DNA of 64,000 nt from Burkholderia sp. 8Y (GCF_902506145.1 NZ_LR733520.1:2617771-2681770); one strand, 5' to 3'; counted from the stretch's first letter, positions 25,274 through 34,943 are shown. Translations and numbers: made by a program. Notes: a model not told the origin generated them from the letters alone.

Positions 25274-26767
25274 ATGTCCGTTTCCATCGCGCCCGAGCGA
25301 ACACCTTCCCGGACCGGCGCCGCCGATGCGCGGCCCATCATCCGCAGCGCCGCCGACGTCTCCAATCTCGTCAATCGCGGCGCGGCCATCGGCAGCGATG
25401 CGCGCATCGTCGTTGCGATCGCGCTCGGCGGCATCTTTCTCGATGCCTACGATCTCGGCGCGCTCGCGTTCGGCGTCAAGGACATCGCCCGCGAGTTTTC
25501 GCTGACGCCGACTGGAACCGGTTTCGTCGCCTCGGCGATCACCTTTGGCGCGATCATCGGCGCGTTCTTCGGCGGCTATCTGACGGACAAGATCGGCCGC
25601 TACCGCGTCTTCATGGCCGACATGTTCTTCTTCGTCGTGGCGGCGATCGCCTGCGCGCTCGCCCCGAACGCGTGGGTGCTGGGCGGAGCGCGCTTCGTGA
25701 TGGGACTGGGCGTCGGCATCGACTTGCCGGTCGCGATGGCCTTTCTCGCCGAATTCTCGCGGCTGCAGGGTCGTGGCAACAAAGCCGCGCGTGTCGCGAT
25801 GTGGTGCCCGACGTGGTACGCCGCGATCAGCATCTCGTACTTGCTCGTGCTCGGTCTGTACGCGGCGCTGCCTGCGCACGACGCGGGCTGGCTCTGGCGG
25901 CTGATTCTCGGCTTCGGCGCGGTGCCCGCCATCGCGATCATCGTGATCCGCAGCCGCTACATGAGCGAATCGCCCGTCTGGGCCGCGAATCAGGGCGATC
26001 TGGCGGGCGCGGCGGCGATCCTGAAACGCTCTTATGGCGTCGATGCCCGCGTCGATGCTCGCGTCGATCCGGACGCGCTGAGCGCATCGAAAGCCGCCAA
26101 GCCGCGTGGCGCGACGTGGAGCAACTACGGCGCGCTGCTGCGCGGCGTGTACCGTCGGCGCACGGTGCTGGCGACGGTCATCGCGATTGCATCATCGTTC
26201 GCGTACAACGCGGTGGCGTTCGGTCTGCCGGTCATCATTTCGAGCTTCCTCGCGCAGTCGATGCTGACGACGATCCTCGCCTCGCTCGCGCTGAATCTCT
26301 GCTTCGCGTTCGCCGGCGGGCTGTTCGCGGTCCGCACCGTGCCGAAGTTCGGCGCGTGGAAGCTGACGGTCGTCGGGTACGCGTTCCAGCTCCTGGCGCT
26401 GATCGGGCTGGCCGTCGTCGGCAAGCCGGCGACGGGCGTGCAAGTCGTCATCGCGATTGCTTTGCTCGCTGCGTTCCTGCTCGGGCAAGGCGTCGGGCCG
26501 GGCTCGCACAGCATGACGTTCGCGTCGCTCAGCTATCCGACATCGCTGCGCGGCGTGGGCGTCGGCTTCAATCAGACGCTAATGCGCGCCAGTTCCACGG
26601 TTTCCCTCTTTCTGTTTCCGGTGCTGTCGGCGGCGCTCGGAACGAAAGTGTTCTGGATCATCGCGGTTGCGCCGCTTGCCGGACTCGTCGCGCTGATGGC
26701 CGTGCGCTGGGAGCCGTCGGGCTACGACGTGGATGCCGAAGATTTCGCGGGACAACGCGTCAGGTAA
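25274..26767 (+). CDS. Major facilitator superfamily transporter
   Basis: A 497-residue inner-membrane protein with about 12 hydrophobic segments. The first half has the MFS signature between helices 2 and 3 ([12 protein letters not shown]) and a helix-1 motif [12 protein letters not shown] of the organic-acid or sugar-type subfamilies. The central loop holds a short repeat [13 protein letters not shown] 25274 was chosen because the upstream part of the frame is antisense to the flavoprotein. A strong terminator follows. The substrate cannot be inferred; the neighbouring phenylacetate genes are separated by a terminator, so linkage is unproven. Confidence 0.85.
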   Translation: MSVSIAPERTPSRTGAADARPIIRSAADVSNLVNRGAAIGSDARIVVAIALGGIFLDAYDLGALAFGVKDIAREFSLTPTGTGFVASAITFGAIIGAFFGGYLTDKIGRYRVFMADMFFFVVAAIACALAPNAWVLGGARFVMGLGVGIDLPVAMAFLAEFSRLQGRGNKAARVAMWCPTWYAAISISYLLVLGLYAALPAHDAGWLWRLILGFGAVPAIAIIVIRSRYMSESPVWAANQGDLAGAAAILKRSYGVDARVDARVDPDALSASKAAKPRGATWSNYGALLRGVYRRRTVLATVIAIASSFAYNAVAFGLPVIISSFLAQSMLTTILASLALNLCFAFAGGLFAVRTVPKFGAWKLTVVGYAFQLLALIGLAVVGKPATGVQVVIAIALLAAFLLGQGVGPGSHSMTFASLSYPTSLRGVGVGFNQTLMRASSTVSLFLFPVLSAALGTKVFWIIAVAPLAGLVALMAVRWEPSGYDVDAEDFAGQRVR

Positions 26768-26798
26768 AGGCGCTCAGACGGAAAGTTTGCCGTTCATA

Positions 26799-26838
26799 AA
26801 AGCGGTGCGGCCCGTAAGCGGGCGGCACCGCTTTTTTC
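26799..26838 (+). terminator. Rho-independent terminator after the MFS gene
   Basis: AAAGCGGTGC and GCACCGCTTTTTT arms flank a second small stem GCCCG/CGGGC, followed by a T run. It separates the MFS gene from paaA. Confidence 0.85.
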
Positions 26839-26898
26839 TTGGCGCTCCGGTTTCCACCGTCCGCCTCGGGAAAAACCCGCTCATCGCGAAAAATGCGA

Positions 26899-26926
26899 TT
26901 CACCGACCGTCCGGTCGGTTTATAAT
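26899..26926 (+). promoter_or_regulatory. paaA promoter with embedded TetR-type operator
   Basis: TATAAT at 26,921-26,926 with TTCACC 16 bp upstream. The operator ACCGACCG-TC-CGGTCGGT (26,902-26,919) is a perfect 8-2-8 inverted repeat filling the -35/-10 spacer. This matches the known PaaR-type (TetR family) sites of beta-proteobacteria, where binding blocks paa transcription and phenylacetyl-CoA relieves it. Confidence 0.85.
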
Positions 26927-26963
26927 CGCCGCACAGCGACTTTTTCAAGAGCGAGTGTCCGAC

Positions 26964-27965
26964 ATGTACACCCAATCTCTCGACCTCCCCGGTCAGCCGG
27001 CCGCGCCTGACGCGCCCGCCGATGCCTCCTCGCAGCAGCAACGCTTCGACGCGATCATGCAGGCCGACGGCAAGATCGAGCCGCAGGACTGGATGCCCGA
27101 GGCGTACCGCAAGACTTTGGTGCGGCAGATTTCGCAGCACGCGCATTCGGAAATCATCGGCATGCAGCCGGAGGGCAACTGGATCAGCCGCGCGCCGAGC
27201 CTCAAGCGCAAGGCGATCCTGCTCGCGAAGGTGCAGGACGAAGGCGGCCACGGTCTCTATTTATATAGCGCCGCCGAAACGCTCGGCGTCTCGCGCGATC
27301 AATTGGTCGCCGCGCTGCACGCGGGCAAGGCCAAATACTCGAGCATCTTCAACTATCCGACGCCCACGTGGGCCGACGTCGGCGTGATCGGCTGGCTCGT
27401 CGACGGCGCCGCGATCATGAACCAGATTCCGCTCTGCCGCTGCACTTACGGGCCGTACGCGCGCGCGATGATCCGCATCTGCAAGGAAGAGTCGTTCCAT
27501 CAGCGCCAGGGCTTCGACGCGTTGCTCGCGATGATGAAAGGCACGCAAGCGCAAAAGGACCTCGTGCAGCAGGCCGTGAACCGCTGGTGGTGGCCCGTGC
27601 TGATGATGTTCGGCCCGAGCGACAAGGATTCGATTCACAGCGGGCAGTCGTTCACGTGGGGCATCAAGCGCATTTCGAACGACGACCTGCGCCAGAAGTT
27701 CGTGGATGCCACCGTCGAGCAAGCCAAGATTCTCGGCGTGACGCTGCCCGATCCCGACCTCAAGTGGAATGCGGCGCGCGGCGCGCACGACTACGGCGAG
27801 ATCGACTGGGACGAATTCTGGCGCGTCGTCAACGGCGACGGTCCCTGCAACAAGGAGCGTCTCGCCACGCGCGTGAAGGCGCACGACGAGGGCGCATGGG
27901 TCCGCGAAGCCGCGCTCGCCTATGCCGAAAAACAAAAGGCGCGCGCGCAGAAGCAAGCCGCCTGA
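26964..27965 (+). CDS. paaA: Phenylacetyl-CoA epoxidase catalytic subunit PaaA
   Basis: A 333-residue oxygenase alpha subunit of the ring 1,2-phenylacetyl-CoA epoxidase. It uses O2 and electrons from PaaE to convert phenylacetyl-CoA to its ring epoxide in the cytoplasm. Di-iron ligands are visible in [14 protein letters not shown] and [10 protein letters not shown]. The length matches the family (about 310-335). ATG 26964 is the first start after the promoter with its operator. It heads paaABCDE, all plus strand, with paaB 16 nt downstream. Confidence 0.97.
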   Translation: MYTQSLDLPGQPAAPDAPADASSQQQRFDAIMQADGKIEPQDWMPEAYRKTLVRQISQHAHSEIIGMQPEGNWISRAPSLKRKAILLAKVQDEGGHGLYLYSAAETLGVSRDQLVAALHAGKAKYSSIFNYPTPTWADVGVIGWLVDGAAIMNQIPLCRCTYGPYARAMIRICKEESFHQRQGFDALLAMMKGTQAQKDLVQQAVNRWWWPVLMMFGPSDKDSIHSGQSFTWGIKRISNDDLRQKFVDATVEQAKILGVTLPDPDLKWNAARGAHDYGEIDWDEFWRVVNGDGPCNKERLATRVKAHDEGAWVREAALAYAEKQKARAQKQAA

Positions 27966-27981
27966 ACGGGAGACATCGAAA

Positions 27982-28266
27982 ATGAGCAAGGAATGGCCGA
28001 TCTGGGAAGTCTTCGTGCGCAGCAAGCAGGGACTGGATCACAAGCATTGCGGCAGTCTGCACGCCGCCGACGCGGCGACCGCGCTGCGCATGGCGCGCGA
28101 TGTCTACACGCGCCGCCAGGAAGGCGTGAGCATCTGGGTGGTGCCGTCGTCGGCGATCACGGCGTCGGACCCGGCGGACAAGGGCGAATTCTTCGAACCG
28201 GCAGGCGACAAGATTTATCGGCATCCGACGTTCTTCGTGCTGCCCGACGAAATCAACCATATGTGA
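27982..28266 (+). CDS. paaB: Phenylacetyl-CoA epoxidase subunit PaaB
   Basis: A 94-residue subunit, starting MSKEWPIWEVFVRSKQGLDHKHCGSLHA, the characteristic PaaB sequence. It bridges PaaAC heterodimers in the epoxidase complex and has no catalytic site of its own. GGGAG precedes the ATG by about 11 nt. The next gene, paaC, starts 9 nt after its stop. Length and sequence are as expected for the family. Confidence 0.96.
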   Translation: MSKEWPIWEVFVRSKQGLDHKHCGSLHAADAATALRMARDVYTRRQEGVSIWVVPSSAITASDPADKGEFFEPAGDKIYRHPTFFVLPDEINHM

Positions 28267-28275
28267 GCGCGCGAC

Positions 28276-29073
28276 ATGAGCACCGAACATCTCGCCTATG
28301 TGCTGCGCCTCGCCGATAACGCGCTGATCCTCGGTCAGCGCAACGCCGAATGGTGCAGCCACGGTCCCGCGCTGGAAGAGGACATTGCGCTGGCCAACAT
28401 CAGCCTCGATCTGATCGGACAGGCGCGGCTGCTGTATTCGCACGCGGCCACGCTCGACGGCGAACTGAACGGCGTGACGAGGACCGAAGACGACTACGCC
28501 TATTTCCGCACGGAACGCGAGTTCGCCAATTACACGCTGGTCGAACTGCCGCATTTCGGGCCGCTCGCGGGCACGGCGCGCACCGAGCGCGATTACGCCG
28601 TGACGATCGTGCGCAACTTCCTGTACTCGGCGTTCATGGCGCACGTCTGGACCGCGCTTCAGGCTTCGTCGGACGCGCAACTCGCGGCCATCGCGGCGAA
28701 ATCGATCAAGGAAACGCGCTATCACGTGCACCACGCCCGCGACTGGCTCGTGCGTTTTGGCGACGGCACCGAGGAATCGCATCGGCGGGCGCAGGCGGCG
28801 CTCGACTATCTGATGCCGTACACGCGCGAGTTCTTCCACGCGGACGCCGTCGAACGCGCGGTGGCGGAAGCCGGCATCGCGCCGCTCGCAAGCGATCTGG
28901 AACCCGAATGGCGCGACGATGTGCAATCCGCGCTCGATGAAGCCACGCTGCAAGCGCCCGCCGAGGTCAAGCACGTCAGCACGGGCAAGCTCGGCGAGCA
29001 TTCGGAGCACATGGGCTATCTGCTCGCGGAAATGCAAAGCCTCGCGCGGCAGCATCCGGGCGCGAGCTGGTAA
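28276..29073 (+). CDS. paaC: Phenylacetyl-CoA epoxidase structural subunit PaaC
   Basis: A 265-residue helical subunit related to PaaA. In the family it is the non-catalytic partner that forms the PaaAC heterodimer needed for activity. The N terminus (EHLAYVLRLADNALILGQR) and the helix ETRYHVHHARDWLVRFGDGTEES are typical. The gene is embedded in the paa operon: paaB ends 9 nt before it and paaD starts 2 nt after its stop. No anomaly is seen. Confidence 0.96.
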   Translation: MSTEHLAYVLRLADNALILGQRNAEWCSHGPALEEDIALANISLDLIGQARLLYSHAATLDGELNGVTRTEDDYAYFRTEREFANYTLVELPHFGPLAGTARTERDYAVTIVRNFLYSAFMAHVWTALQASSDAQLAAIAAKSIKETRYHVHHARDWLVRFGDGTEESHRRAQAALDYLMPYTREFFHADAVERAVAEAGIAPLASDLEPEWRDDVQSALDEATLQAPAEVKHVSTGKLGEHSEHMGYLLAEMQSLARQHPGASW

Positions 29074-29075
29074 GC

Positions 29076-29579
29076 ATGGACGCGACGATAGAACGCGCGT
29101 GGTCCGTGCTCGAAGCCGTGCCGGACCCTGAAATTCCGGTGGTGTCGATCCGCGAACTGGGCATCTTGCGCGACGTGCGTCACGGCGACGACGGCGTGCT
29201 CGAAGTCGTCATCACGCCGACGTACTCCGGCTGCCCGGCGATGTCGCAGATCGCGGAGGACATCGCCGAGGCCATCGACCGCGCGCAGCTCGGCGCGCAT
29301 CGCGTGCAAACGGTGCTTGCGCCGGCGTGGACCACCGACTGGATCACCGACGAAGCGCGCGACAAGCTGCGCCGCTACGGCATCGCGCCGCCGACAGGCA
29401 CATGCAGCAGCACGGAAAAGCCTATGCGCTTCGTGCCCTACAAGAAGGAAGTCATCGCCTGTCCGCGCTGCGGCTCCACGCACACGGAAAGGCTCGCGCA
29501 ATTCGGCTCGACAGCGTGCAAGGCGCTCTATCGGTGTCTCGATTGCCGCGAGCCGTTCGATTACTTCAAGCCGTACTGA
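29076..29579 (+). CDS. paaD: Phenylacetate pathway protein PaaD (MIP18/DUF59 family)
   Basis: A 167-residue protein. Residues 1-105 form the MIP18 domain (VPDPEIPVVSIRELGIL, TPTYSGCPAM), which is linked to iron-sulfur assembly. The C terminus has a zinc-finger-like block, CPRCGS...CKALYRCLDC. Family knowledge implies a role in maturing the Fe-S or di-iron centre of the epoxidase rather than catalysis. It starts 2 nt after paaC, so translation is coupled. The length is normal. Confidence 0.94.
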   Translation: MDATIERAWSVLEAVPDPEIPVVSIRELGILRDVRHGDDGVLEVVITPTYSGCPAMSQIAEDIAEAIDRAQLGAHRVQTVLAPAWTTDWITDEARDKLRRYGIAPPTGTCSSTEKPMRFVPYKKEVIACPRCGSTHTERLAQFGSTACKALYRCLDCREPFDYFKPY

Positions 29580-29600
29580 CCTCTCCACGAGACGACTCTT

Positions 29601-30689
29601 ATGGCGACTCCGCAATTCCATCCGCTGCGTATCCGCGACGTGCGCCCCGAGACGGCCGACGCGGTCACGGTTTCCTTCGACGTGCCGCCGGACCTGCGCG
29701 ACGCGTTTCGCTTCACGCAGGGCCAGTTTGTGACGCTGAAAACGCATATCGACGGCGAAGAAACGCGCCGCTCGTATTCCATCTGCGTCGGCGTGACCGA
29801 CTACGACCGCGACGGCGAACTGCGCATCGGCATCAAACGCGTGCGCGGCGGGCGCTTTTCGAACTTCGCGTTCGATACGCTGAAACCCGGCCACGAAATC
29901 GAGGTGATGACGCCCGATGGACGCTTCTTCACGCATCTGAACGCGGACCACGCGAAGCATTACGTGGCGTTCTCCGGCGGCTCGGGCATCACGCCGGTGC
30001 TGGCGATCATCAAGACCACGCTCGACATGGAGCCGACGAGCCGTTTCACGCTCGTCTACGGCAATCGCAGCGTGGACGCGATCATGTTCGCCGAGGAACT
30101 CGAAGACCTGAAGAACCGCTACATGAGCCGGTTCTCGCTGTATCACGTGCTCTCCGACGATCTGCAGGACGTCGAACTCTTTAACGGCGTGCTCGATCAG
30201 GCCAAGTGCAAGGCGTTTCTCGAATCGCTGTTGCCGCCCGGCGAGATCGACGAAGCCTTCATCTGCGGCCCCGGCCCGATGATGGATGCCGCCGAAGCCG
30301 CGCTGAAGGAATCGGGCGTCGCGCGCGAGCGCATTCACGTCGAACGATTCGGCACGCCGTTGCCGCAGGCGGGCGCGCCGCAGATTGAGATCACGGAAAG
30401 CACGCCCGCGGCGGATCTCGAACTCGTCATCGACGGGAAAAAGCGCAAGCTGCGCCTGCCGTACGAAGGCGTGAGCGTGCTCGATGTCGGCCTGAAGGCA
30501 GGGCTCGCGCTGCCGTACGCGTGCAAGGGCGGCGTCTGCTGCACGTGTCGCGCGAAAGTGCTCGAAGGCGAAGTCAAAATGGACAAGAACTACACGCTGG
30601 AACAGCACGAAATCGACGACGGCTTCGTGCTGACGTGCCAGTGTCATCCGGTGAGCGAGCGCGTGGTCGTGAGCTTCGACGAACGCTGA
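29601..30689 (+). CDS. paaE: Phenylacetyl-CoA epoxidase reductase PaaE
   Basis: A 362-residue flavoprotein reductase that passes electrons from NADPH to PaaA. The flavin-binding segment is RRSYSICVG near residue 55. The nucleotide-binding part has FSGGSGITPVLAI and CGPGPMMDAAE. The C-terminal plant-type ferredoxin domain carries the [2Fe-2S] ligands in PYACKGGVCCTCRAK and a final Cys in LTCQCHP. It is the last gene of the paa operon; the gap to the next gene is about 100 bp. Confidence 0.96.
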   Translation: MATPQFHPLRIRDVRPETADAVTVSFDVPPDLRDAFRFTQGQFVTLKTHIDGEETRRSYSICVGVTDYDRDGELRIGIKRVRGGRFSNFAFDTLKPGHEIEVMTPDGRFFTHLNADHAKHYVAFSGGSGITPVLAIIKTTLDMEPTSRFTLVYGNRSVDAIMFAEELEDLKNRYMSRFSLYHVLSDDLQDVELFNGVLDQAKCKAFLESLLPPGEIDEAFICGPGPMMDAAEAALKESGVARERIHVERFGTPLPQAGAPQIEITESTPAADLELVIDGKKRKLRLPYEGVSVLDVGLKAGLALPYACKGGVCCTCRAKVLEGEVKMDKNYTLEQHEIDDGFVLTCQCHPVSERVVVSFDER

Positions 30690-30785
30690 TTTCGCGCGCC
30701 AACCCACACCGGCGCATATCGGGATTGGCTAAACTGGGGATCGCTCTTGCGGGCGGTCCTTCGTCTTTCCGTCAAGCCGATACCC

Positions 30786-31586
30786 ATGAATACGATTCAC
30801 GTCACCAACGGCGATTGCGCGGCCGACGCTCTCACGAACGCGCTGCGGCTCGCGGAACGCACGGAAGAAGTCATCGCGCTGCGCGACGATCTCGCCGTCG
30901 GGCCGCTGCGGGATATCGACGAGTCGCCTGTCGCTCGCGCGGCCTTCTGGCGTCAGGTATCGAATTCGCCTGCGGATGTCGAGGAGCAGCTTGAGAGCCA
31001 GCTCGCGCTGCTCGGGCGGCTTGCGCGCGGCGAAGGTCAGCTCGTCGTGTGGCACGGCCAAAGCGCGGCGGATCAGCTCACGCTTCGCCGCGTGGCGTAT
31101 CACCTGCGCAATGCGCCCCAGCGTCTGAACGAAGCGAAACTGAAGTTCGACGACCTCGCCATCGAAGCGCCGGACGCGCATTCCGAAACCGTGCGCCGGC
31201 CCGACGGCGCGACGTCCGTCGGCATGTTCTCCCCCCGTCAACTGCTTGCGAAGCTGCCAACCGCTGCGCCGATTTCGGTGCTGCGTATCAGCCGGCTCGC
31301 ACTCGAACGGCAGGAGGCGAAGCATTCGAGCGCGGAAAACCGTCGCCTGCGCGACAACATGCTCGTGTCCGGAACGTGGCTGGATGTCGATGAAACGCTG
31401 CTCGAACTCGCGTCTTCGGAATGGCAGCCAGCAACGCGCATCGCCGCGGGCGCCATGGCGCGGCGCTTCGATTTCCTGCTGAGCGACTCTGTGGCGTTCT
31501 GGCGCTGCCGGGAACTGGTCACGGCGGGCCAGCTTAGAATACGCGGCACGCCGTCGGAAATGGCTCACGCCGAATTGCGACGCTAA
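30786..31586 (+). CDS. DUF1835 / DUF3658 domain protein
   Basis: A 266-residue soluble protein beginning MNTIHVTNGDCAADALTNAL, a typical DUF1835 start, with the segment RDDLAVGPLRDID. The C-terminal half fits DUF3658. These proteins have no established function. The ATG at 30786 was selected because the upstream frame has no conserved residues. It lies between paaE and the TetR gene on the same strand, so it may be on the paa transcript. Confidence 0.8.
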   Translation: MNTIHVTNGDCAADALTNALRLAERTEEVIALRDDLAVGPLRDIDESPVARAAFWRQVSNSPADVEEQLESQLALLGRLARGEGQLVVWHGQSAADQLTLRRVAYHLRNAPQRLNEAKLKFDDLAIEAPDAHSETVRRPDGATSVGMFSPRQLLAKLPTAAPISVLRISRLALERQEAKHSSAENRRLRDNMLVSGTWLDVDETLLELASSEWQPATRIAAGAMARRFDFLLSDSVAFWRCRELVTAGQLRIRGTPSEMAHAELRR

Positions 31587-31626
31587 CCAATAAGTTTGAA
31601 TAAGCCGAAAGAACGCTTCGAAGCCC

Positions 31627-32229
31627 ATGGCCCGTACCAAAGCGCCTGACCACGACACTCAACGCGAACAGATTCTCGAACTCGCCGCCGCCAAATTTGC
31701 CCAGACGAGCTACCCGAGCACGTCGATGTCGGACCTCGCCGCCGCGAGCGGCACCTCGAAGGCGCGGCTCTATCACTATTACGCGAGCAAGGAAGCGATC
31801 CTCTTCGATCTGCTGGACCGCTACACGAAGCGGCTCATGCTGATCATCGCGGAAGTGGAAGGCGCGAGCCAGCGGCGCGGCCTGGGCGAGCGGGAAGCCT
31901 TCGCGGAACTCGTGCGCGCGTTTCTCGCGGAATACGAGACATCGCACAGCCGGCACGTCGCGCTTCTGAACGACGTGAAGTATCTGGAAGACACGCAGCG
32001 CCAGATCGTGCTCGACCGCCAGCGGGATATCGTCGCGGCGTTCACGCGCCAGTTGGCGCGCGCCTACCCCGAGCGCGTGACGAGGGAAAACCAGACCGCG
32101 CTGACGATGATGGTCTTCGGCATGATCAACTGGACGTTCACGTGGCTTAAGCCGGGCGGCAAGCTGGGGTATCGCGATTTCGCGGAGCAGGTCGTGCAGA
32201 TGATCGAGCACGGACTCGCAGCCGAATAG
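31627..32229 (+). CDS. paaR: TetR-family regulator, probable PaaR
   Basis: A 200-residue protein. The N-terminal helix-turn-helix reads TSMSDLAAASGTSKARLYHYYASKEAILF, standard for TetR proteins. The C-terminal helical domain includes WTFTWLKPGGKLGY, seen in PaaR-type regulators. Together with the perfect ACCGACCG palindrome in the paaA promoter, this suggests it represses paaABCDE and responds to phenylacetyl-CoA. The symbol is by context plus resemblance, not by experiment. It follows the DUF1835 gene by 40 bp. Confidence 0.8.
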   Translation: MARTKAPDHDTQREQILELAAAKFAQTSYPSTSMSDLAAASGTSKARLYHYYASKEAILFDLLDRYTKRLMLIIAEVEGASQRRGLGEREAFAELVRAFLAEYETSHSRHVALLNDVKYLEDTQRQIVLDRQRDIVAAFTRQLARAYPERVTRENQTALTMMVFGMINWTFTWLKPGGKLGYRDFAEQVVQMIEHGLAAE

Positions 32230-32423
32230 CGGCGTGCTGCGGTGCGTCACTATGACCGTGGCGCGCTGACAGGCGCGTAAGCCTTTGAATTCGCGGGCTT
32301 TGTCTGAGCAATCGACGCACTAGAACGTCTCCTCCACCACTTTTAAGGGTTTTCCCGTACGCGTTTTTCCTGGAAGCGATAAAATTCGTTTTGCTTTGCA
32401 GCATACGAACAAGGAGAAACACC

Positions 32424-33092
32424 GTGGAACTGACCTTTAACCGCACCGCCCAGCAGATCGTCGCGCCTGACCGGCCGCTGGCGGACGCCGCGCGCTTGCC
32501 GGTTCTCGTCCGCGAGTTGTCCTCCGCCGACCGCGCACGGCTGCTCACCCATTTTCTCGCGCTCGATGAAGACGACCGGCTCCTGCGCTTCGGCCAGATC
32601 GTGCCGGATCACGTCATCGAAAACTACGTGCAGAACCTGAACTTCACCAATGACACCGTGTTCGGCGTGTTCGGCAATTCGCTGGAACTGCTGGGCGTCG
32701 GTCATCTGGCGTATCTACCGGCCGAAGGCGACAAGCGCACTGCCGAGTTCGGCGTTTCCGTGCTGGAAAGCGCGCGCGGTCGTGGCATCGGTACCAAGCT
32801 GTTCGAGCGCGCCGCCATGCGCAGCCGCAATACGCACGTTTCCGTGCTGTACATGCACTGCCTGTCGCGCAACGCGAGAATGATGCACATTGCGCGCAAG
32901 TCGGGCATGAAGATCGAATACGCATACGGCGAAGCCGACGCTTATCTTTCGCTCGCGCCCGCCGACCAGACAAGCATCGTGGCCGAAATGCTGCAGGAAC
33001 AAGCCGCCGTGTTCGATTACGCGATCAAGCGCCAGGCGCATCGCGCATCACAGGTTTTCCGGGCGTTCATGCCGACGGCGGACGCGGCCTGA
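32424..33092 (+). CDS. GNAT-family N-acetyltransferase
   Basis: A 222-residue protein. The GTG start was chosen because AAGGAGA lies 8 nt upstream. The acetyl-CoA loop is visible in ESARGRGIGTKLFERA, with strand GVGHLAYLPAEG before it and LYMHCLSRNARMMHIARKSGM after it. The substrate is unknown. The frame has about 60 additional N-terminal residues before the GNAT core. A hairpin terminator follows, shared with the converging Lrp gene. Confidence 0.85.
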   Translation: MELTFNRTAQQIVAPDRPLADAARLPVLVRELSSADRARLLTHFLALDEDDRLLRFGQIVPDHVIENYVQNLNFTNDTVFGVFGNSLELLGVGHLAYLPAEGDKRTAEFGVSVLESARGRGIGTKLFERAAMRSRNTHVSVLYMHCLSRNARMMHIARKSGMKIEYAYGEADAYLSLAPADQTSIVAEMLQEQAAVFDYAIKRQAHRASQVFRAFMPTADAA

Positions 33093-33137
33093 ATCATCAA
33101 CAGCGCGCGGTTTGCGCTGCCAGCGGGACCATGACAC

Positions 33138-33160
33138 AGGGCGGCTCGGACCGCCCTTAT
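33138..33160. terminator. Terminator between the convergent GNAT and Lrp genes
   Basis: GGGCGG and CCGCCC arms with a CTCGGA loop, followed by TTATTCGTTT. The compact stem serves the plus-strand gene and possibly the opposite one. Confidence 0.6.
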
Positions 33161-33176
33161 TCGTTTCGGGGCCGGC

Positions 33177-33680
33177 TCACCGCAGCGGCAGCGCGGTCGT
33201 CTCCTTGATGCGTTCCAGCGAGAAGCTCGAGCGCACGTCGATCACCGAAGGGTGATGCAGCAGTTGATCCTGCACGAAGCGCGAAAAATGGTCCATGTCG
33301 CGCACCTGAACGCGCAGCAGAAAATCCATCTCTCCGGTCATCGCGTCGCAGGCCACCACTTCCGGCCAGGAACGCACGGCTTCGCGGAACAGATCGCCGT
33401 GCGTCGGCCGATTCGGCGTGCCCGCCGCCGCCGGCATGCCGCCGCGTTTCTCCAGCCGCACGTTGATGTACGCGAGCAGCCCAAGGCCGAGCTTCTTCGC
33501 GTCGAGCAGCGCGACGTAGCCACGAATGACGCCTGTCTCCTCCAGCCGGCGAATCCGCCGCAAACACGGGCTCGGCGACAGATTCACGCGATCCGCGATT
33601 TCCTGATTCGACAGCCGCCCGTTTTCCTGAAGAATCGCGAGGATTCTCCGATCCATCGTGTCCAGCTCCGGTTCGGCCAT
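33177..33680 (-). CDS. Lrp/AsnC-family transcriptional regulator
   Basis: A 167-residue regulator. An N-terminal helix-turn-helix (LDTMDRRILAILQENGRLSNQEIADRV followed by SPSPCLRRI) is joined to a C-terminal RAM ligand-binding domain (ACDAMTGEMDFLLRV). ATG 33680 gives the standard start MAEPELD. It is divergent from hppD, with 145 bp between the starts, an arrangement in which Lrp-type regulators commonly activate hydroxyphenylpyruvate dioxygenase in response to tyrosine metabolites. The effector is inferred. Confidence 0.92.
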   Translation of the reverse strand: MAEPELDTMDRRILAILQENGRLSNQEIADRVNLSPSPCLRRIRRLEETGVIRGYVALLDAKKLGLGLLAYINVRLEKRGGMPAAAGTPNRPTHGDLFREAVRSWPEVVACDAMTGEMDFLLRVQVRDMDHFSRFVQDQLLHHPSVIDVRSSFSLERIKETTALPLR

Positions 33681-33714
33681 GTTCGGTCTCCACTCAGGCT
33701 CAAGTAGCAGTTTC

Positions 33715-33760
33715 GTGCGCAATATTAGAAACGAGCGATTTGTTTCGCAAGTTTTTGCCG
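33715..33760. promoter_or_regulatory. Candidate Lrp-type site in the hppD divergent promoter region
   Basis: An AT-rich patch with the inverted repeat GAAAC-N9-GTTTC (33,728-33,746) in an otherwise G+C-rich stretch, midway between the lrp-like gene and hppD. This fits a regulator binding site. The exact site is inferred. Confidence 0.4.
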
Positions 33761-33825
33761 CTGACTGCTCGCTAAACTTTCCCGACATCGCGGCAAGGCG
33801 CCGCATCCGAAAACAGGAGACACGC

Positions 33826-34926
33826 ATGAGCACTTCGACCTGGGAAAATCCCGTCGGCACCGACGGTTTCGAATTCATCGAATACACCGCGCCGGACCCG
33901 GTCGCGCTCGGCAAGCTGTTTGAGCAAATGGGTTTCACGGCCATCGCGCGGCACCGGCACAAGAACGTGACGCTGTATCGGCAGGGCGAGATCAACTTCA
34001 TCGTCAACGCAGAGCCTGATTCGTTCGCGCAACGTTTTGCGCGCCTGCACGGGCCGTCGATCTGCGCGATCGCGTTTCGTGTCGCGGACGCGGCGAAAGC
34101 GTACAAGCGCGCCCTCGACCTCGGCGCATGGGGCTTCGACAACAAAACCGGCCCGATGGAACTGAATATTCCCGCGATCAAGGGCATCGGCGATTCGCTG
34201 ATCTATTTCGTGGACCGCTGGCGCGGCAAGAACGGCGCGCAGCCGGGCAGCATCGGCGATATCAGCATCTACGACGTCGACTTCGAGCCGATTGCCGGGG
34301 CGAATCAGAATCCCGTCGGTCACGGGCTGACGTATATCGATCACCTGACGCATAACGTGCATCGCGGCCGGATGATCGAATGGGCGGAATTCTATGAGCG
34401 CCTCTTCAATTTCCGCGAAGTGCGTTATTTTGATATCGAAGGCAAGGTGACGGCGGTCAAATCCAAAGCGATGACCTCGCCGTGCGGCAAGATCCGCATT
34501 CCGATCAACGAAGAAGGCTCGGAAAACGCCGGTCAGATTCAGGAATATCTCGACGCGTATCGCGGCGAAGGCATTCAGCACATCGCGCTCGGCACCGACA
34601 ATATCTATGAGACCGTCGACGGCCTGCGCGCGTCGAATATCGCGCTGCTCGACACTATCGACACGTATTACGAACTCGTCGACCGGCGCGTGCCGAACCA
34701 CGGCGAATCGATCGCGGAACTGAAGAAGCGCAAGATTCTCATCGACGGCGTCCGCGACGAAATCTTGCTGCAAATCTTCACGGAGAATCAGATCGGCCCG
34801 ATCTTCTTCGAGATCATTCAGCGCAAGGGCAATCAGGGCTTCGGCGAGGGCAACTTCAAGGCGCTGTTCGAATCGATCGAACTGGATCAGATGCGGCGCG
34901 GCGTGCTGAAAGGCACGAGCGCGTAA
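33826..34926 (+). CDS. hppD: 4-Hydroxyphenylpyruvate dioxygenase
   Basis: A 366-residue Fe(II) dioxygenase that converts 4-hydroxyphenylpyruvate to homogentisate in tyrosine degradation. The C-terminal vicinal-oxygen-chelate domain holds the iron ligands: His in TYIDHLTHNV, His in GIQHIALGT, and Glu in PIFFEIIQRKG. CAGGAGA lies 8 nt before ATG 33826. The length is typical. It is divergent from the Lrp gene and followed by a strong terminator. Together with the downstream indolepyruvate oxidoreductase it forms an aromatic keto-acid block. Confidence 0.97.
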   Translation: MSTSTWENPVGTDGFEFIEYTAPDPVALGKLFEQMGFTAIARHRHKNVTLYRQGEINFIVNAEPDSFAQRFARLHGPSICAIAFRVADAAKAYKRALDLGAWGFDNKTGPMELNIPAIKGIGDSLIYFVDRWRGKNGAQPGSIGDISIYDVDFEPIAGANQNPVGHGLTYIDHLTHNVHRGRMIEWAEFYERLFNFREVRYFDIEGKVTAVKSKAMTSPCGKIRIPINEEGSENAGQIQEYLDAYRGEGIQHIALGTDNIYETVDGLRASNIALLDTIDTYYELVDRRVPNHGESIAELKKRKILIDGVRDEILLQIFTENQIGPIFFEIIQRKGNQGFGEGNFKALFESIELDQMRRGVLKGTSA

Positions 34927-34943
34927 AACCGAAAAGGCGCAAA

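Noticed and set aside
25240-26799. 519-aa plus-strand frame overlapping the MFS gene
   Set aside because: It is the +1 frame of the transporter gene; Arg-rich without membrane segments.
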